Origin: Pollenia angustigena
Lineage: Eukaryota > Arthropoda > Insecta > Diptera > Polleniidae
Reading direction: 5' to 3'
Assembly: GCA_930367215.1 (NCBI GenBank)
Contig: OV884058.1
Location: 196,868,208 to 196,932,207, forward strand
Length of the DNA: 64,000 nt
Below are positions 44,793-57,800 of the stretch, piece by piece (positions within the stretch are counted from its first letter, which is position 1; every line of letters begins with the position of its first letter). A program made the position numbers and the translations under genes. Below the pieces are notes generated by a model. It ran no database searches and had not been told where the DNA came from. It was given only the letters and a program-made list of their open reading frames with translations.

Positions 44793-45002
44793 TCAATAAC
44801 CTTTTTTATTAGTTTTATTTAAAATTAAATTTTTTTTCAAGTTTAACTGAAATTTCCTTTTTTGCAAAAACAACTCTGTGTACGACAAATAATCCCTGTA
44901 AAACTCACCATAGCGGTACTTTTTTTGTTGATCCCACCACTTTCGTTCAGCTGATTGTGTTTTCTTGTTTAAAATATTTTTTTCTCTTGCATTCGATGAC
45001 AT
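44793..45002 (-). CDS. Short basic protein or first exon, unrecognised
   Basis: The frame from 45002 encodes 69 residues beginning MSSNAREKNILNKKTQSAER and continuing KWWDQQKKYRYGEFYRDYLS, rich in lysine, tryptophan and tyrosine. The composition looks more protein-like than the A/T-rich noise around it, and the start sits among non-repetitive sequence. A strong donor-like GTGAGT follows codon 32 (around 44903-44908), so the real product may be only an exon ending at ...KYRYG. Upstream in-frame codons would add a hydrophobic segment, but they look like untranslated leader. It would be divergent from cert, about 830 bp from its start codon. I recognise no family, and it may be spurious. Confidence 0.35.
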   Translation of the reverse strand: MSSNAREKNILNKKTQSAERKWWDQQKKYRYGEFYRDYLSYTELFLQKRKFQLNLKKNLILNKTNKKGY

Positions 45003-45831
45003 TTTTCCGAAAAGTGAACAAGGAAAAGATAACAAAAACAAAATAAATAATATTTTACCACAAATGAAATTGATAGATAATAGTGACAACATTGTGCGAC
45101 GAAAGAAATAAAACAATAAAAATTAATTATTAATAATTGTTTTTAAATAAAATAAATTTGCATAAACAAACAACAAATAAGTGTTTCCCAAGTGAAGTTG
45201 AAAAAAAAATCAAAAATAAATATGTACAAGGCCGTCCATTAACTTGAAAAAAAAAGAAAATTTTTATTTCATTGTATTTTTTTATTTTGCCAAAGAAATT
45301 TAATCATAAAATTCAGAATGTGTGGCGTATGATTAAGAAAGTGTCACCCAAGTAAACAACCGGTGGAAGGAAAAGAAAAATCTAAAAACTAAAGATTAGT
45401 TTTTGTTTTATTTTCATACATACATATTTATTTTAAATTATAACTAAAACAATTCCAACAACAAGTTAAGATAACAAATTTGTAGTCGTTTTTATTGTGT
45501 TTGTTGTACAATTAAATGCTTGGAGTATAATCAAGTTAACAGCGAAAAATTTTAAACGCAAATTGCATGACCGTGAATGTATTTGTTCTATACAGTTTTT
45601 TCTTTTCATCATTGTAAACTTTAGTTTTCTTTGCTCTGCAGCAGAGGAAGCAAAAGCAATAAGTTGTGGGTCAATCGTTCAGCCAGTTGTCCATTTTTGT
45701 GTATGATCTACTCTAGAGAGAGTGTATGGTTGTTTTGTTCAAAAGAAAACTCGGTTGTTGATTTTACTTCATGTTATTCTGTTTGTTTAACTCATAAATA
45801 AACAAACATTCAATCAGAACAAGTAATAACA
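45003..45831 (+). other. cert upstream region and probable 5' UTR
   Basis: No repeat is recognised here, unlike most of the window. The region should include the cert promoter and 5' leader. No TATA box or initiator could be placed with confidence. The start codon context TAACAATGG is favourable. Confidence 0.4.
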
Positions 45832-48800
45832 ATGGAATACATTAAACAACTAAATGGTGGCGATACTGCCCCACCCCAATTAGTGGCAGCAACAACACCT
45901 CAAGTTACTATTGCCGAATCGAATAATACTATTGTGGTCAATGATTCTTCTTCACAAAGTGAAGACTCTGATGTGGAGTTTATAGACAATAGCAGTGTGG
46001 AGTTACGCGGTTATTTAAGTAAATGGACAAATTATATTTATGGATGGCAACCGCGTTATATTGTACTCAAAGATGGTACTTTATCCTATTACAAATCAGA
46101 ATCTGAATCAGATTTTGGTTGTCGTGGTGCTATAAGCTTAAGCAAGGCCACAATAAAGGTAAGTGTGAAAAAGAATTATGTTCTTTTCTATAAAGATCTA
46201 GGCCATAGGTATTAGGTTTAAAGGCACACTGTATTAAATAACATCAATCGCGGTTCAATCATTCAGTCAGTCGGTTAAAATTATTGTACATATATATATA
46301 TGTACGTATTATACATATGTATAGAACTTTTAACACGCTTTGTTCTAAATTTAAAATTCAATTAAGAGATTCAATCGTGTATTGTGGCTTTTGACCACAA
46401 TTTTCATTGATACAATTAGATATTATTTGTATTTTTTTTATTTATTTTATTTCTAAAATATACTGGCATAAATTTATACATACATGTTTATTAGGGGTAT
46501 AACCAATTTTTTGGCATAGTACCATGAAGTCAACCATGTCCTAGTAACCACGAAAATTATAATTTTTTTTAATATTTCTCAAAAAAGTTCACGCACCAAT
46601 TGGTTTTTCTAAACAAATGCAATATTTACTATTTATAATTTTATACGGTGTTTTTTGGCTGTAGGAAAAATCGCCCAAAGAAAAATGGCCCAAAAAAATA
46701 AATGAAAAATCGCCCAAAAAAATTCCATGTAAAATTGGGCCTGAATTCATATGAAAAGTGACCCAACATTTTTGGGCTACTTTTCGTTATTATTGGGTGA
46801 TTTTTCGTTTTTTTAATTTGGTGATTTTTCATAATATTATATGAAAAATATCCCATTTTTTCAGGCCATTTTTAATTTTTAAAATTTCGTCAAAATCTTA
46901 CATACTATTTGCCTAAATCATTCATTATTACTATACGTCGAATTCCTTAATGTTATTTATAAAAATAACGGGACATATTGCAAAAAGGTGGCATGTCATA
47001 ACGTCCAGTGTCATAGTGTCCGTGGACAAACTTGAAAGCATAGCCGGCCTTTGGCCGGGCGCAAGGATTTTCTACTCTTTGATAAAACAAGTACCGGCTT
47101 CGCTAACTAAAGCTTCTCTGCACAGCCTGCCTTCGGCCTGGGGCAAGGATTTTCTACTCTATGGTATAACAAAAATCGGCTTCGCTAACTAAAGCTTCGC
47201 TGCATAGCCGGCCTTCGGCCGGGCGCAAGGATTTTGACCTCTATGGTATAATATACTGGCTTCGCTAACTAAAGCTTATTTGCGAAGTCGGCCTTCGTTC
47301 GGAAACAAGGCAGATTTTAGAAGCTTTACTTAGCGAAACTGGTACTTGTTATACCATAAAGCAAAAAATCCTTGCGCCCACCCAAAGGCCACCTGCGCAG
47401 AGAAGCTTTAGTTAGCGAAGCCGGTCTATGTTATATCATAGAGGCGACAATCCTTGCGCCCGGCCGAAGGACGGCTATGCAGAGAAGCTTTAGTTAGCGA
47501 AGTCAGTTTTTGATATACCATAGAGTAGAAAATACTTGCGCCTGGCCGAAGGCCGGCTATGCCGAGACGCTTTAGTAAGCGCTGCCGGTATTTGTTACAC
47601 CATAGGGGAGAAAATCCTTGCTCCCAAAAGTGTTTTCGTTATATGTTTAATATATGCACGCAGAGAAAAACAACAAAACCATTTTTAAATGTTTAATTTA
47701 ACCGTATCATTGTGACCGACAACCATACTATGGTAAAATAAGTTTCTTTAAAAATAGTTTTGTTGGTTGTGACCAAAATAAAACAGGTTTTTCTCTGCGT
47801 GCATGACACTGGACTTTATGACATGCCACCTTGCAAAAAGCTATATTCTGTTTTGAGTAATTGATTAATTAATATTTAACTATTGAATAGTGCACAAAGT
47901 TTGGCGGAGGGCTCAAATAGGTATTATTGTCCATACTGCCGCGCAGCTGTTGAAGATACAATGCAATTTTTACATAAAACTTACAATTGTATGTTACTAA
48001 ATTTATATGAATAATAAACACTGTTTTGCAAATTGGGTAATTTAAAAATTTTTTTTTTGTGAAAAAATTATTTTTTTCTTTTTGGGTAATTTTTCATTTT
48101 TATTTTGGGCCCTTTTTCGTTTCTTTTGGGCAAAATTTCATATATAACTTTTTGGGTCATTTTTCATGTTCTTTTGGGCGATTCTTCATTTGGGCGATTT
48201 TTCATTTTTTTTGGGCCATTTTTCTTTGGGCGATTTTTCCTACAGCCGTGTTTTTTATTAATTTTTTACTTTTTTTTCGTTAAAAAGGGTTAAAGATACG
48301 TTTTGGTTTGCAGAAAAATCTCTTACCATCTCTAAATATTAATGAAGTTTTATACATGACTATGTTTTGTTTTAAATAAACATATTATTAATTTTTCTTA
48401 ACCAAAAATAAAATTAAAAATTTTCAAAACTTTATGGGTGTGTGAACTTTTTTGACCTAAGCGAAAAATAAACATACGTTTTCTTATAGTTTTTTACGCT
48501 CTATCGGACTGTGCAATGCCAATTTTGATATTTTAAAAAATTGTAAAAAAGTTATCTACCTAATGTTTGTACATAAATTTATTTATTAGGGCCGTAATCA
48601 TTTTTAATGCCACAAAATATGTCGTAAAATATTTATTTATATGTACTAGTTATTAGTAAAGATAACGCTGATTCGATTCAAAGAAAATCATTTTCTTTAA
48701 AATTAAATAACAAGTTTTGAAGGAAATACCTATACGTAAAGTCTCCAGAGATTAAAATATGCTTTTTTGACTTTATGGCAAAAATCAGTTGAAGTCGAAT

Positions 48801-51800
48801 ATGTTTCGCATTAACAGTACTTTTCTTAAAGAAATTTAGAAAGAAATAGACTGTTTAACCCTTCTACAAATGCTTATTCTAAGCTAAAATCTACAAAAAT
48901 TATCAATAACTTTAATTAATTTCATGTTGTAAAATTCTTTTCTTAGAAATTGTTTAATGAAAATTAAATTAAAAGAACTTAAGCCTGATAAAAATATGAA
49001 AATTTGGACTAAAATCCTAAGAAATATTTTTTAAGAAATACCTATTTTGTTTAAATAATTTGACTTGTTTGTTATTTCTCAAGGCTGTTTGTTGGGTTTG
49101 CATTAAATACCTATAAAGGTTTAATGCATTTACAAACTTATTTAATAGATCTCATGAATTGCTATTCGTTTTTTGTTCAATTAAATTAATTAAATAATAT
49201 TTTGCATCGTTTTGAATTGGGCGATATTTCCCGGGAAATTGAAAAATCTATTTGGCTTTCCTGGGAATTGGAAAAGTCCACAAGAAAACTAATACTTTTA
49301 CATACATATGTAAACATTTTTTAAACGTTTATTTAACAGTTTAAAACTTAATTTTACTTAGGCACAGAAGATCTTAAAATTAGGCAACTTAAAAAAATTT
49401 AAATTACACTACGTGACAGTTTTTTGACCAAATTTATCTGATACCAAATTTTTATGTAAATTTGTAAAAAGTAGAACGGTTTCGAGATATTCCAAAATTA
49501 TTTGTGTTTTTAAAGATGATGTGACTTAAATGCAAATATGTATCTTCAAAAATATCAAACGGTACATAGTAGGGAAGCCAAACGGGAAATCCCGAAATCC
49601 CAGGATTTTTAATATATCAGCTTTTGTGTACAAAAATGTTCGTTTTTATTGAATTTTTAAAAATTTTTAAAAAAAATTATTAAAAATTATATTTCAGTTG
49701 TGTTTTTATACCCACACCACACTAGTGGAGAGGGTATTATGCATTTGTGCTGATGTGTGTAACGCCTTAAAATAGTGGTCCTAGACCCACCTTAAAGTAT
49801 ACCGATATACTCAGAATCACTTTCTGATTCGAACTAACGATGTCCGTCTGGCTGGCTGGCTGGCAGGCTGGCTGGCTGTCCATGTAACCTTGTGCGCAAA
49901 GTACAGGTCGCAATTTTGGAGATAATTTGATGAAATTCGGGTAATAGGTTCTTATTGGCACAATGACCAAGCCTATTGAAAATGGGCCCAATCGTAGGAC
50001 CACGTGGGAAGATAGGGGTAAATTTCTTCCTCTCAGAAACCATCCAACCGATTTTAATGAAATTTAAAACATACATAGAACCATATCTATATGGACACAA
50101 AATGTATAAATTTAAAAAAAAATCGGACCACGAGGGGAGATAGGGTAAATTTCTGCCTCTCAATCCGATTTTAATGAAATTTAAAACATAAAACATCCAT
50201 ATCTATAGGGACACATAAGCTATACAGGGCAATTTCTGCCGCTCACAAACTTTCAAACCGATTTTCATGAAGTTTATAAACATAGATAAATCCATGTTTA
50301 CACGGACACATAAGCATGATGTGTTTTTAAATATTGTGGTGTACTACGACTATTTTTTCTTACTTGTTTATTTTTATAATTCTTATTTTTCTTTTTTTAA
50401 AATATATATTACATTCTGCTGGTGTCTAATAATTGTAAATTTTTCTGTACATTCAATATACTTCATTGCTTTCCAAAGGAAGGCTAAGGTAAAAATGTAA
50501 AAAGAAAATACAATATAATAGTCTGATAGTGTATAAAGTCATTTCTGAAAAATGAAAAGAATAGAACTATTACAAAAAAGCTTTATAAAATACAGACCTG
50601 AAATTTAACTCATAGAATAAATTCGAAAAATGGAAAAATGTTTAATATAATATAAAGAAACCTTCACAAGGAAATAATTCCCAGTTTCTAATTGTTAAAA
50701 TAGTTGAGTTAAATACATTCAATTTATAAAGTAACACTATCCAGTGAGACACAAAGAATGCTGACGAAGGCCGTAGCGGGCCAGAAAATGCATTACATTC
50801 TGCTGGTGTCTAATAATTGTAAATTTTTCTGTACATTCAATATACTTCATTGCTTTCCAAAGGAAGGCTACGGTAAAAATGTAAAAAGAAAATACAATAT
50901 AATAGTCTGATAGTGTATAAAGTCATTTCTGAAAAATTAAAAGAATAGAACTATTACAAAAAATCTTTATAAAATACAGACCTGAAATTTAACTCATAGA
51001 ATAAATTCGAAAAATGGAAAAATGTTTAATATAATATAAAGTAACCTTCACAAGGAAATAATTCCCAGTTTCTAATTGTTAAAATAGTTGAGTTAAATAC
51101 ATTCAATTTATAAAGTAACACTTTCCAGTGAGACACAAAGAATGCTGACGAAGGCCGTAGCGGGCCAGAAAATGCATTACATTCTGCTGGTGTCTAATAA
51201 TTGTAAATTTTTCTGTACATTCAATATACTTCATTGCTTTCCAAAGGAAGGCTAAGGTAAAAATGTAAAAAGAAAATACAATATAATAGTCTGATAGTGT
51301 ATAAAGTCATTTCTGAAAAATTAAAAGAATAGAACTATTACAAAAAAGCTTTATAAAATACAGACCTGAAATTTAACTAACTCATAGAATAAATTCGAAA
51401 AATGGAAAAATGTTTAATATAATATAAAGTAACCTTCACAAGGAAATAATTCCCAGTTTCTAATTGTTAAAATAGTTGAGTTAAATACATTCAATTTATA
51501 AAGTAACACTATCCAGTGAGACACAAAGAATGCTGACGAAGGCCGTAGCGGGCCAGAAAATGCATTACATTCTGCTGGTGTCTAATAATTGTAAATTTTT
51601 CTGTACATTCAATATACTTCATTGCTTTCCAAAGGAAGGCTAAGGTAAAAATGTAAAAAGAAAATACAATATAATAGTCTGATAGTGTATAAAGTCATTT
51701 CTGAAAAATTAAAAGAATAGAACTATTACAAAAAATCTTTATAAAATACAGACCTGAAATTTAACTCATAGAATAAATTCGAAAAATGGAAAAATGTTTA

Positions 51801-54800
51801 ATATAATATAAAGTAACCTTCACAAGGAAATAATTCCCAGTTTCTAATTGTTAAAATAGTTGAGTTAAATACATTCAATTTATAAAGTAACACTTTCCAG
51901 TGAGACACAAAGAATGCTGACGAAGGCCGTAGCGGGCCAGAAAATGCATTACATTCTGCTGGTGTCTAATAATTGTAAATTTTTCTGTACATTCAATATA
52001 CTTCATTGCTTTCCAAAGGAAGGCTAAGGTAAAAATGTAAAAAGAAAATACAATATAATAGTCTGATAGTGTATAAAGTCATTTCTGAAAAATTAAAAGA
52101 ATAGAACTATTACAAAAAAGCTTTATAAAATACAGACCTGAAATTTAACTAACTCATAGAATAAATTCGAAAAATGGAAAAATGTTTAATATAATATAAA
52201 GTAACCTTCACAAGGAAATAATTCCCAGTTTCTAATTGTTAAAATAGTTGAGTTAAATACATTCAATTTATAAAGTAACACTATCCAGTGAGACACAAAG
52301 AATGCTGACGAAGGCCGTAGCGGGCCAGAAAATGCATTACATTCTGCTGGTGTCTAATAATTGTAAATTTTTCTGTACATTCAATATACTTCATTGCTTT
52401 CCAAAGGAAGGCTACGGTAAAAATGTAAAAAGAAAATACAATATAATAGTCTGATAGTGTATAAAGTCATTTCTGAAAAATTAAAAGAATAGAACTATTA
52501 CAAAAAAATCTTTATAAAATACAGACCTGAAATTTAACTCATAGAATAAATTCGAAAAATGGAAAAATGTTTAATATAATATAAAGTAACCTTCACAAGG
52601 AAATAATTCCCAGTTTCTAATTGTTAAAATAGTTGAGTTAAATACATTCAATTTATAAAGTAACACTATCCAGTGAGACACAAAGAATGCTGACGAAGGC
52701 CGTAGCGGGCCAGAAAATGCATTACATTCTGCTGGTGTCTAATAATTGTAAATTTTTCTGTACATTCAATATACTTCATTGCTTTCCAAAGGAAGGCTAA
52801 GGTAAAAATGTAAAAAGAAAATACAATATAATAGTCTGATAGTGTATAAAGTCATTTCTGAAAAATTAAAAGAATAGAACTATTACAAAAAATCTTTATA
52901 AAATACAGACCTGAAATTTAACTCATAGAATAAATTCGAAAAATGGAAAAATGTTTAATATAATATAAAGTAACCTTCACAAGGAAATAATTCCCAGTTT
53001 CTAATTGTTAAAATAGTTGAGTTAAATACATTCAATTTATAAAGTAACACTATCCAGTGAGACACAAAGAATGCTGACGAAGGCCGTAGCGGGCCAGAAA
53101 ATACATTACATTCTGCTGGTGTCTAATAATTGTAAATTTTTCTGTACATTCAATATACTTCATTGCTTTCCAAAGGAAGGCTACGGTAAAAATGTAAAAA
53201 GAAAATACAATATAATAGTCTGATAGTGTATAAAGTAATTTCTGAAAAATTAAAAGAATAGAACTATTACAAAAAAGCTTTATAAAATACAGACCTGAAA
53301 TTTAACTCATAGAATAAATTCGAAAAATGGAAAAATGTTTAATATAATATAAAGTAACCTTCACAAGGAAATAATTCCCAGTTTCTAATATATTAAATAT
53401 GTATATAATACCTTTTCAAAATTCATAAATAAATAAAAAAAAGTGTTGTTTATTTTCTAAAATCAATCCTGATTGGCATCCCTAGTACAAAGTCTCTTTT
53501 TAGTGAAAGATAATAAAATTACTAAAATAACCATGGGTCGTTTGTAAAGATTAGTAAAGAAACGACAGAGTTACATTGGACAAAAGTTCAAACTTCATGA
53601 AAAATTTGAAGTTTTTTTTTTGCAATTTTGCGATTTTCAAGTTATTTTTTTAATAAGGTTATTCACGTCACAAGTTGCACCCTTGCAAAAAAGGAAAAGT
53701 GCAAAAATATAACAGCAACCACACAGACAATTAGTTGTGCGTAAATAATTGTCTTTGTGGTTGTTGTTATGTTTTTGCACTTTTGCTTTTTTGAAAGGGT
53801 GCAACTTGTGACGTGAAACCCCTTAATATAAAGATGAGGCTGAAATAAAATTTTCGATTTTCGATTATTTGCTTGAAAATATTAATAAATTTAACGTTGA
53901 CCCTGTCCCCATAGAGTATTTTGGAATAACATGTATGTACAAAAATAGCTTAATAATAAAAATTATATATTTTAATTTTTATTATAACACTTCAATTATA
54001 TATTCATCGATTTCTGACAAAACCTTATAAAATGATAGAGCAAGTTTATATAGTTAAATTTTTATTAGTCATTTTCATTGCATAATTATATGTAGTTTTA
54101 ATTAGATTTTTTCCCTGCCCCTAATGTGTGTATTACATACATACTTAAGTTGACCATACCCAGCGGAAAATATTGAAAGAACCGCAAGTAGCAATACTTT
54201 TTGAAGGCCTTTATACTCCTTTACAAAAGATTCGCTTCGTATGATATCCTGCCTTCAGAAGTATGCCTTCTAGAAGGTATACTTTCTTTTTGAAAGACCT
54301 TTAAAATATTCAGTAAACATTCGCTTCTCCCTTCTTTAAGAAGGAAGAAAGGAAGTTGTTCAGTTTTATTTGTGACCTTCCTTACTCCATTCTTTGGGAA
54401 GGGAACGAAGTTGTTATTAAAGAGAGTGTAGAAGGTCTTGCTCCCAATGACAACCTGTGTTAAAAATAAATAAGTATGGAATGCGTCGAGGAGGGCTTTT
54501 GTCTGCTAAATAAGGCCTTCTTTTTGGCCTCTACTCACCGTTGGGTATTTTTAAAACTAAAGTACAGCACAATAGTTTTAGTAGTAGTTAACCCTTAAGT
54601 TAACATCAAAGTTTACTCAAGCAAACGAACTCCAGGGCCTGACTGGGACTACTTGTATTTTGTATGGAGTTTTATGGCTACATCAAGAACATTTTGTTGT
54701 CAACAAGCATAATTCTTTGACATAAAATAAAAATTTGATTTACTACGGTCCTCATATGAAAGTGCACCCCTTGACCAATTTGGTTATATAAATATGAATA

Positions 54801-57800
54801 AAAATTTCTTGACAAATATTACCACGCCCCGAAATACAAAAAATGTAGTTTCTTTACACTATTCCTTTAAAAAAACTTTTATTGAGGAATTAAAAAAAAA
54901 ATTAGAAGGGTCTGTTGATACTAAAATATTAAGAGAAAGCACGTAAACTGGTGGATAGGACCTGGTATCCACCTAAGAGATTAAGATACACACAAATTTT
55001 ATGCTATGCAAAAAGATTGGTCCAGCATTTGTAATTTGCGACTTGAGGACATGGAATGAATGTAAATGAATTAACTAAGTAGCCGTAGTGGAAATTAGTT
55101 AAGAGCATTAAATATGTTGTTTGTAAAATAATATACATTTGCAATGATGAGGCATCTATCAGGCCCCTTTTATAACCAAAATTATTAGTAAAAACTTTCG
55201 ACAATGACAGTATAATTTCTTGTTTTCAAAAATGTCAGATTTCAAGCAAATAAACAACGATAAAAACTTGAAGTTCGATAACACTATGCAACATATTAAA
55301 ATCAAACTCCTCCTCGTTTGTAATTTCTCGAATTAATAATCGCAACTAACAAAACTTTATTTGCATCCAGTTTTAACCAAAATATTCACGAGACCATAAA
55401 ATCCGAACAGCAGCAGAACCAGCATATACGGTTTGGTTGGTTTCGTAAGTACTTTAAGAAATTCCAAAGGATAAAGGGTTTGCACTTCAAAAATTTGAGC
55501 TATGGTTCAAAAATAGCGAATTTTGATGCACTAAAATCAGTTTTTTCGGGTTAGTTTGTTTTACACTTTCTTTTCCCCCGTTTAAAGCTACATTTGTGGC
55601 GAGAAATCAAGTTGAGCCAGAATGTAAATAAGTTAATAAAATTCGAACGGCAGATTAACTAGCAAAACCCAAAAAGGATTTTGTTGGTTTCGAAAAGTAC
55701 TTCGAGAAATTCCACACGAGAAAGGGTTTGCACCCGATGACTTCGAAAATGTTGCACAGTGTAAGTAATAAGGAGATATTTTGAATGAGATACTAGGAAA
55801 CTAATAACCAACAAAAAGTTTTCAAAATGTTCAACGTATATACTTTGGCAATTATATTTAAACTCTCTTGGAAATCGAAAACCTCAGCGTTTTTTGAATA
55901 ATTTAAAATTAATTCTTTTAAATTCGTTAGTTTGGCAGAACTTTTACATTTTTTTCAAGTTATTATTTTAGCAAATTCTCGTTCAAGAGAAAAAATTTAA
56001 AAGAATCCAGTAAAGCTTAAGATAAATAAATTGGGGATGTAAATATTTGTTTCAGCTTTTTTTAAATACAGAACAGTACTATTCTGTATAATACAGAACG
56101 GATGGTCACCGTATACATACTGTATGTATGTATATTAGCGTGGCCGTTAGTTATATGGAGAATTTTTTTTTTAATTTCTTATATTCTCTCCCCCCCAAAT
56201 CGGTTCAGTATTATGTAAAAAAAATACAAAAAAATTTCGTAGCGATAAGTTGTGTTTTAGGGGGGGGGGGGGGGGGGGGGCGTCCGAAATTTGAACAAAC
56301 GTTAGTCCTATTGAATAGTAGTTTAGACCCAAATTTTCAACAAGATCGGTCAAAAAGATTGAGAATAAGAGGGGGTCAAGCTTTGCCATACAGGTGTTCT
56401 TTCTCATCCATGTAACTTATTACTAGGGAAACCATTTTAGAGCTTTTTTATATTTTACCGTTTGGAGCATTATTTTGCATAATTTGGTTGAAATAGCCTT
56501 TTTGCAGCATATTTTAAGCTTTTAGCGCATATTTTGCCCTTTTGTGGCATATTTTGGTACAGGTTAAAATTTTAAGATGCCTACAAGAGGTTTCGCAACA
56601 TATAAAAAAAATCTTTTTTTCCAAATGTGTTGCTTTAATTTATATATTTAAAACGTATATAAAAAGTTTGGTATTTTGTTGTCATTTTCTTAATTATTTT
56701 CTAAAATATTTATTTTAGCAAAAAACTTTCTTCGAGGCTAATGTTGTTGACTAGAAGAGCTAAAATATTACCATATATCATATTCTTTTAAAATATTGTT
56801 TTTAAGAGATAGTCATATGCAAACAAATTACATTTAAATAAATGGCTTGAAGGCAAACTTTGATGGGCGGACGTTCCCCCTAAAACACAACTTATCGGTA
56901 CATAAAACTGAACCGATTTGGGTGGTAGGGGGGGGGGGGGGAATATAAGAAATCAAAAAAAGAAAATAACGGCCACCCTTATGTAAGTATATGTATATCC
57001 AGTTGTGTCTTTAGTGTAATTGGTATTTTTACAATGATGACGTCTTATTCACTTAGTATTCTCCAATATTGTCAAATATATTTGTTGATTTAATGTTTTC
57101 TCATTTTTTTGTTGGTAATTAAGCATTTAATGGTCAAACATGAAACAAAACAACAACAACCACTAACATTACCACTACTGGACTTAAAAAAAAAACACTG
57201 TAATTGTTGTGGAAAAGGCAAAAATTAACTTAGTAAAGAAAAACGGTATTTTTTTCTAAAGTGAGCAACAATTTTATGTTAGGTAAACAACAAATGTTGA
57301 CTCATAAAAAAAAAACGCGAAATACATTTTCGGTTGAGGATGAATTTTCCAATTTATTCAAGGTCAAAGACAATAAAAAAGTTATTGACGATATTTGGTG
57401 TGAGGTTTAATGGTATTTTGATTTGGTTTGTTTTATTCATTTATATGGCTGTGTTTTAATAATCGTTTGTATTCGAAAACATATTCCCAGGGTAAATGTT
57501 TGGTTGATGAAGTTTTGAAGTTGCAGGAGTTTTGTAGTGTTTGATATGAAGGTTTTAGGAGAAAGTACATTGATTTATCGTTAGTAAACATATTAATCTT
57601 AGCAAAATTGCTGATATCTCTATGGGTTGAAATTAAGGAATATGCGTATAAGATCTAAAAGAAGATAAAGTGATTACTTTGTCCTTTATAAATAATGTTC
57701 AGCATGTGTAACTGAAACTAGTGGCAGATTTAAACTATGGTCACACTTATTTAATATTTGATTTATAGAACACGAGAGCAAAATTTGTTTTTGTTTTAAA

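Larger units (their letters stand above)
46657..48247. mobile_element. Foldback element, ends GGCTGTAGGAAAAATCGCCC, 9-bp TSD
   Basis: The left end GGCTGTAGGAAAAATCGCCC pairs with its exact inverse ending at 48247. GTGTTTTTT is duplicated at 46648-46656 and 48248-48256. The arms (about 200 bp each) consist of irregular runs of GAAAAAT.GCCCAA words. A 9-bp TSD fits foldback/MULE-type elements. A second foldback is nested at 46987-47830. Confidence 0.87.
49570..53484. mobile_element. hAT-like element enclosing a repeat and a satellite array
   Basis: TAGGGAAGCCAAACGGGAAA at the left pairs with the inverse of TAGGGATGCCAATCAGGATT at the right. Flanks GTACATAG (49562-49569) and GTACAAAG (53485-53492) agree at seven of eight bases. 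Inside are a CCCACACCAC hairpin repeat (49707-50368) and a 3-kb tandem array (50411-53389), leaving only a few hundred bases of the element itself. No transposase is present. Either the array expanded inside the element or it came with it. Confidence 0.72.

Noticed and set aside
47038..47640. GC-rich block suggesting bacterial or vector contamination
   Set aside because: It is a set of 82-bp repeats in two orientations inside an element with a perfect 9-bp TSD in fly-like DNA.
50411..53389. CRISPR-like regular repetition
   Set aside because: Whole 384-bp units repeat with no variable spacers; it is a satellite array in a eukaryotic intron.
57738..57748. Motif 1-like TGGTCACACTT in cert intron 1
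   Set aside because: The last base does not fit the consensus and no exon or alternative first exon of cert could be found downstream.
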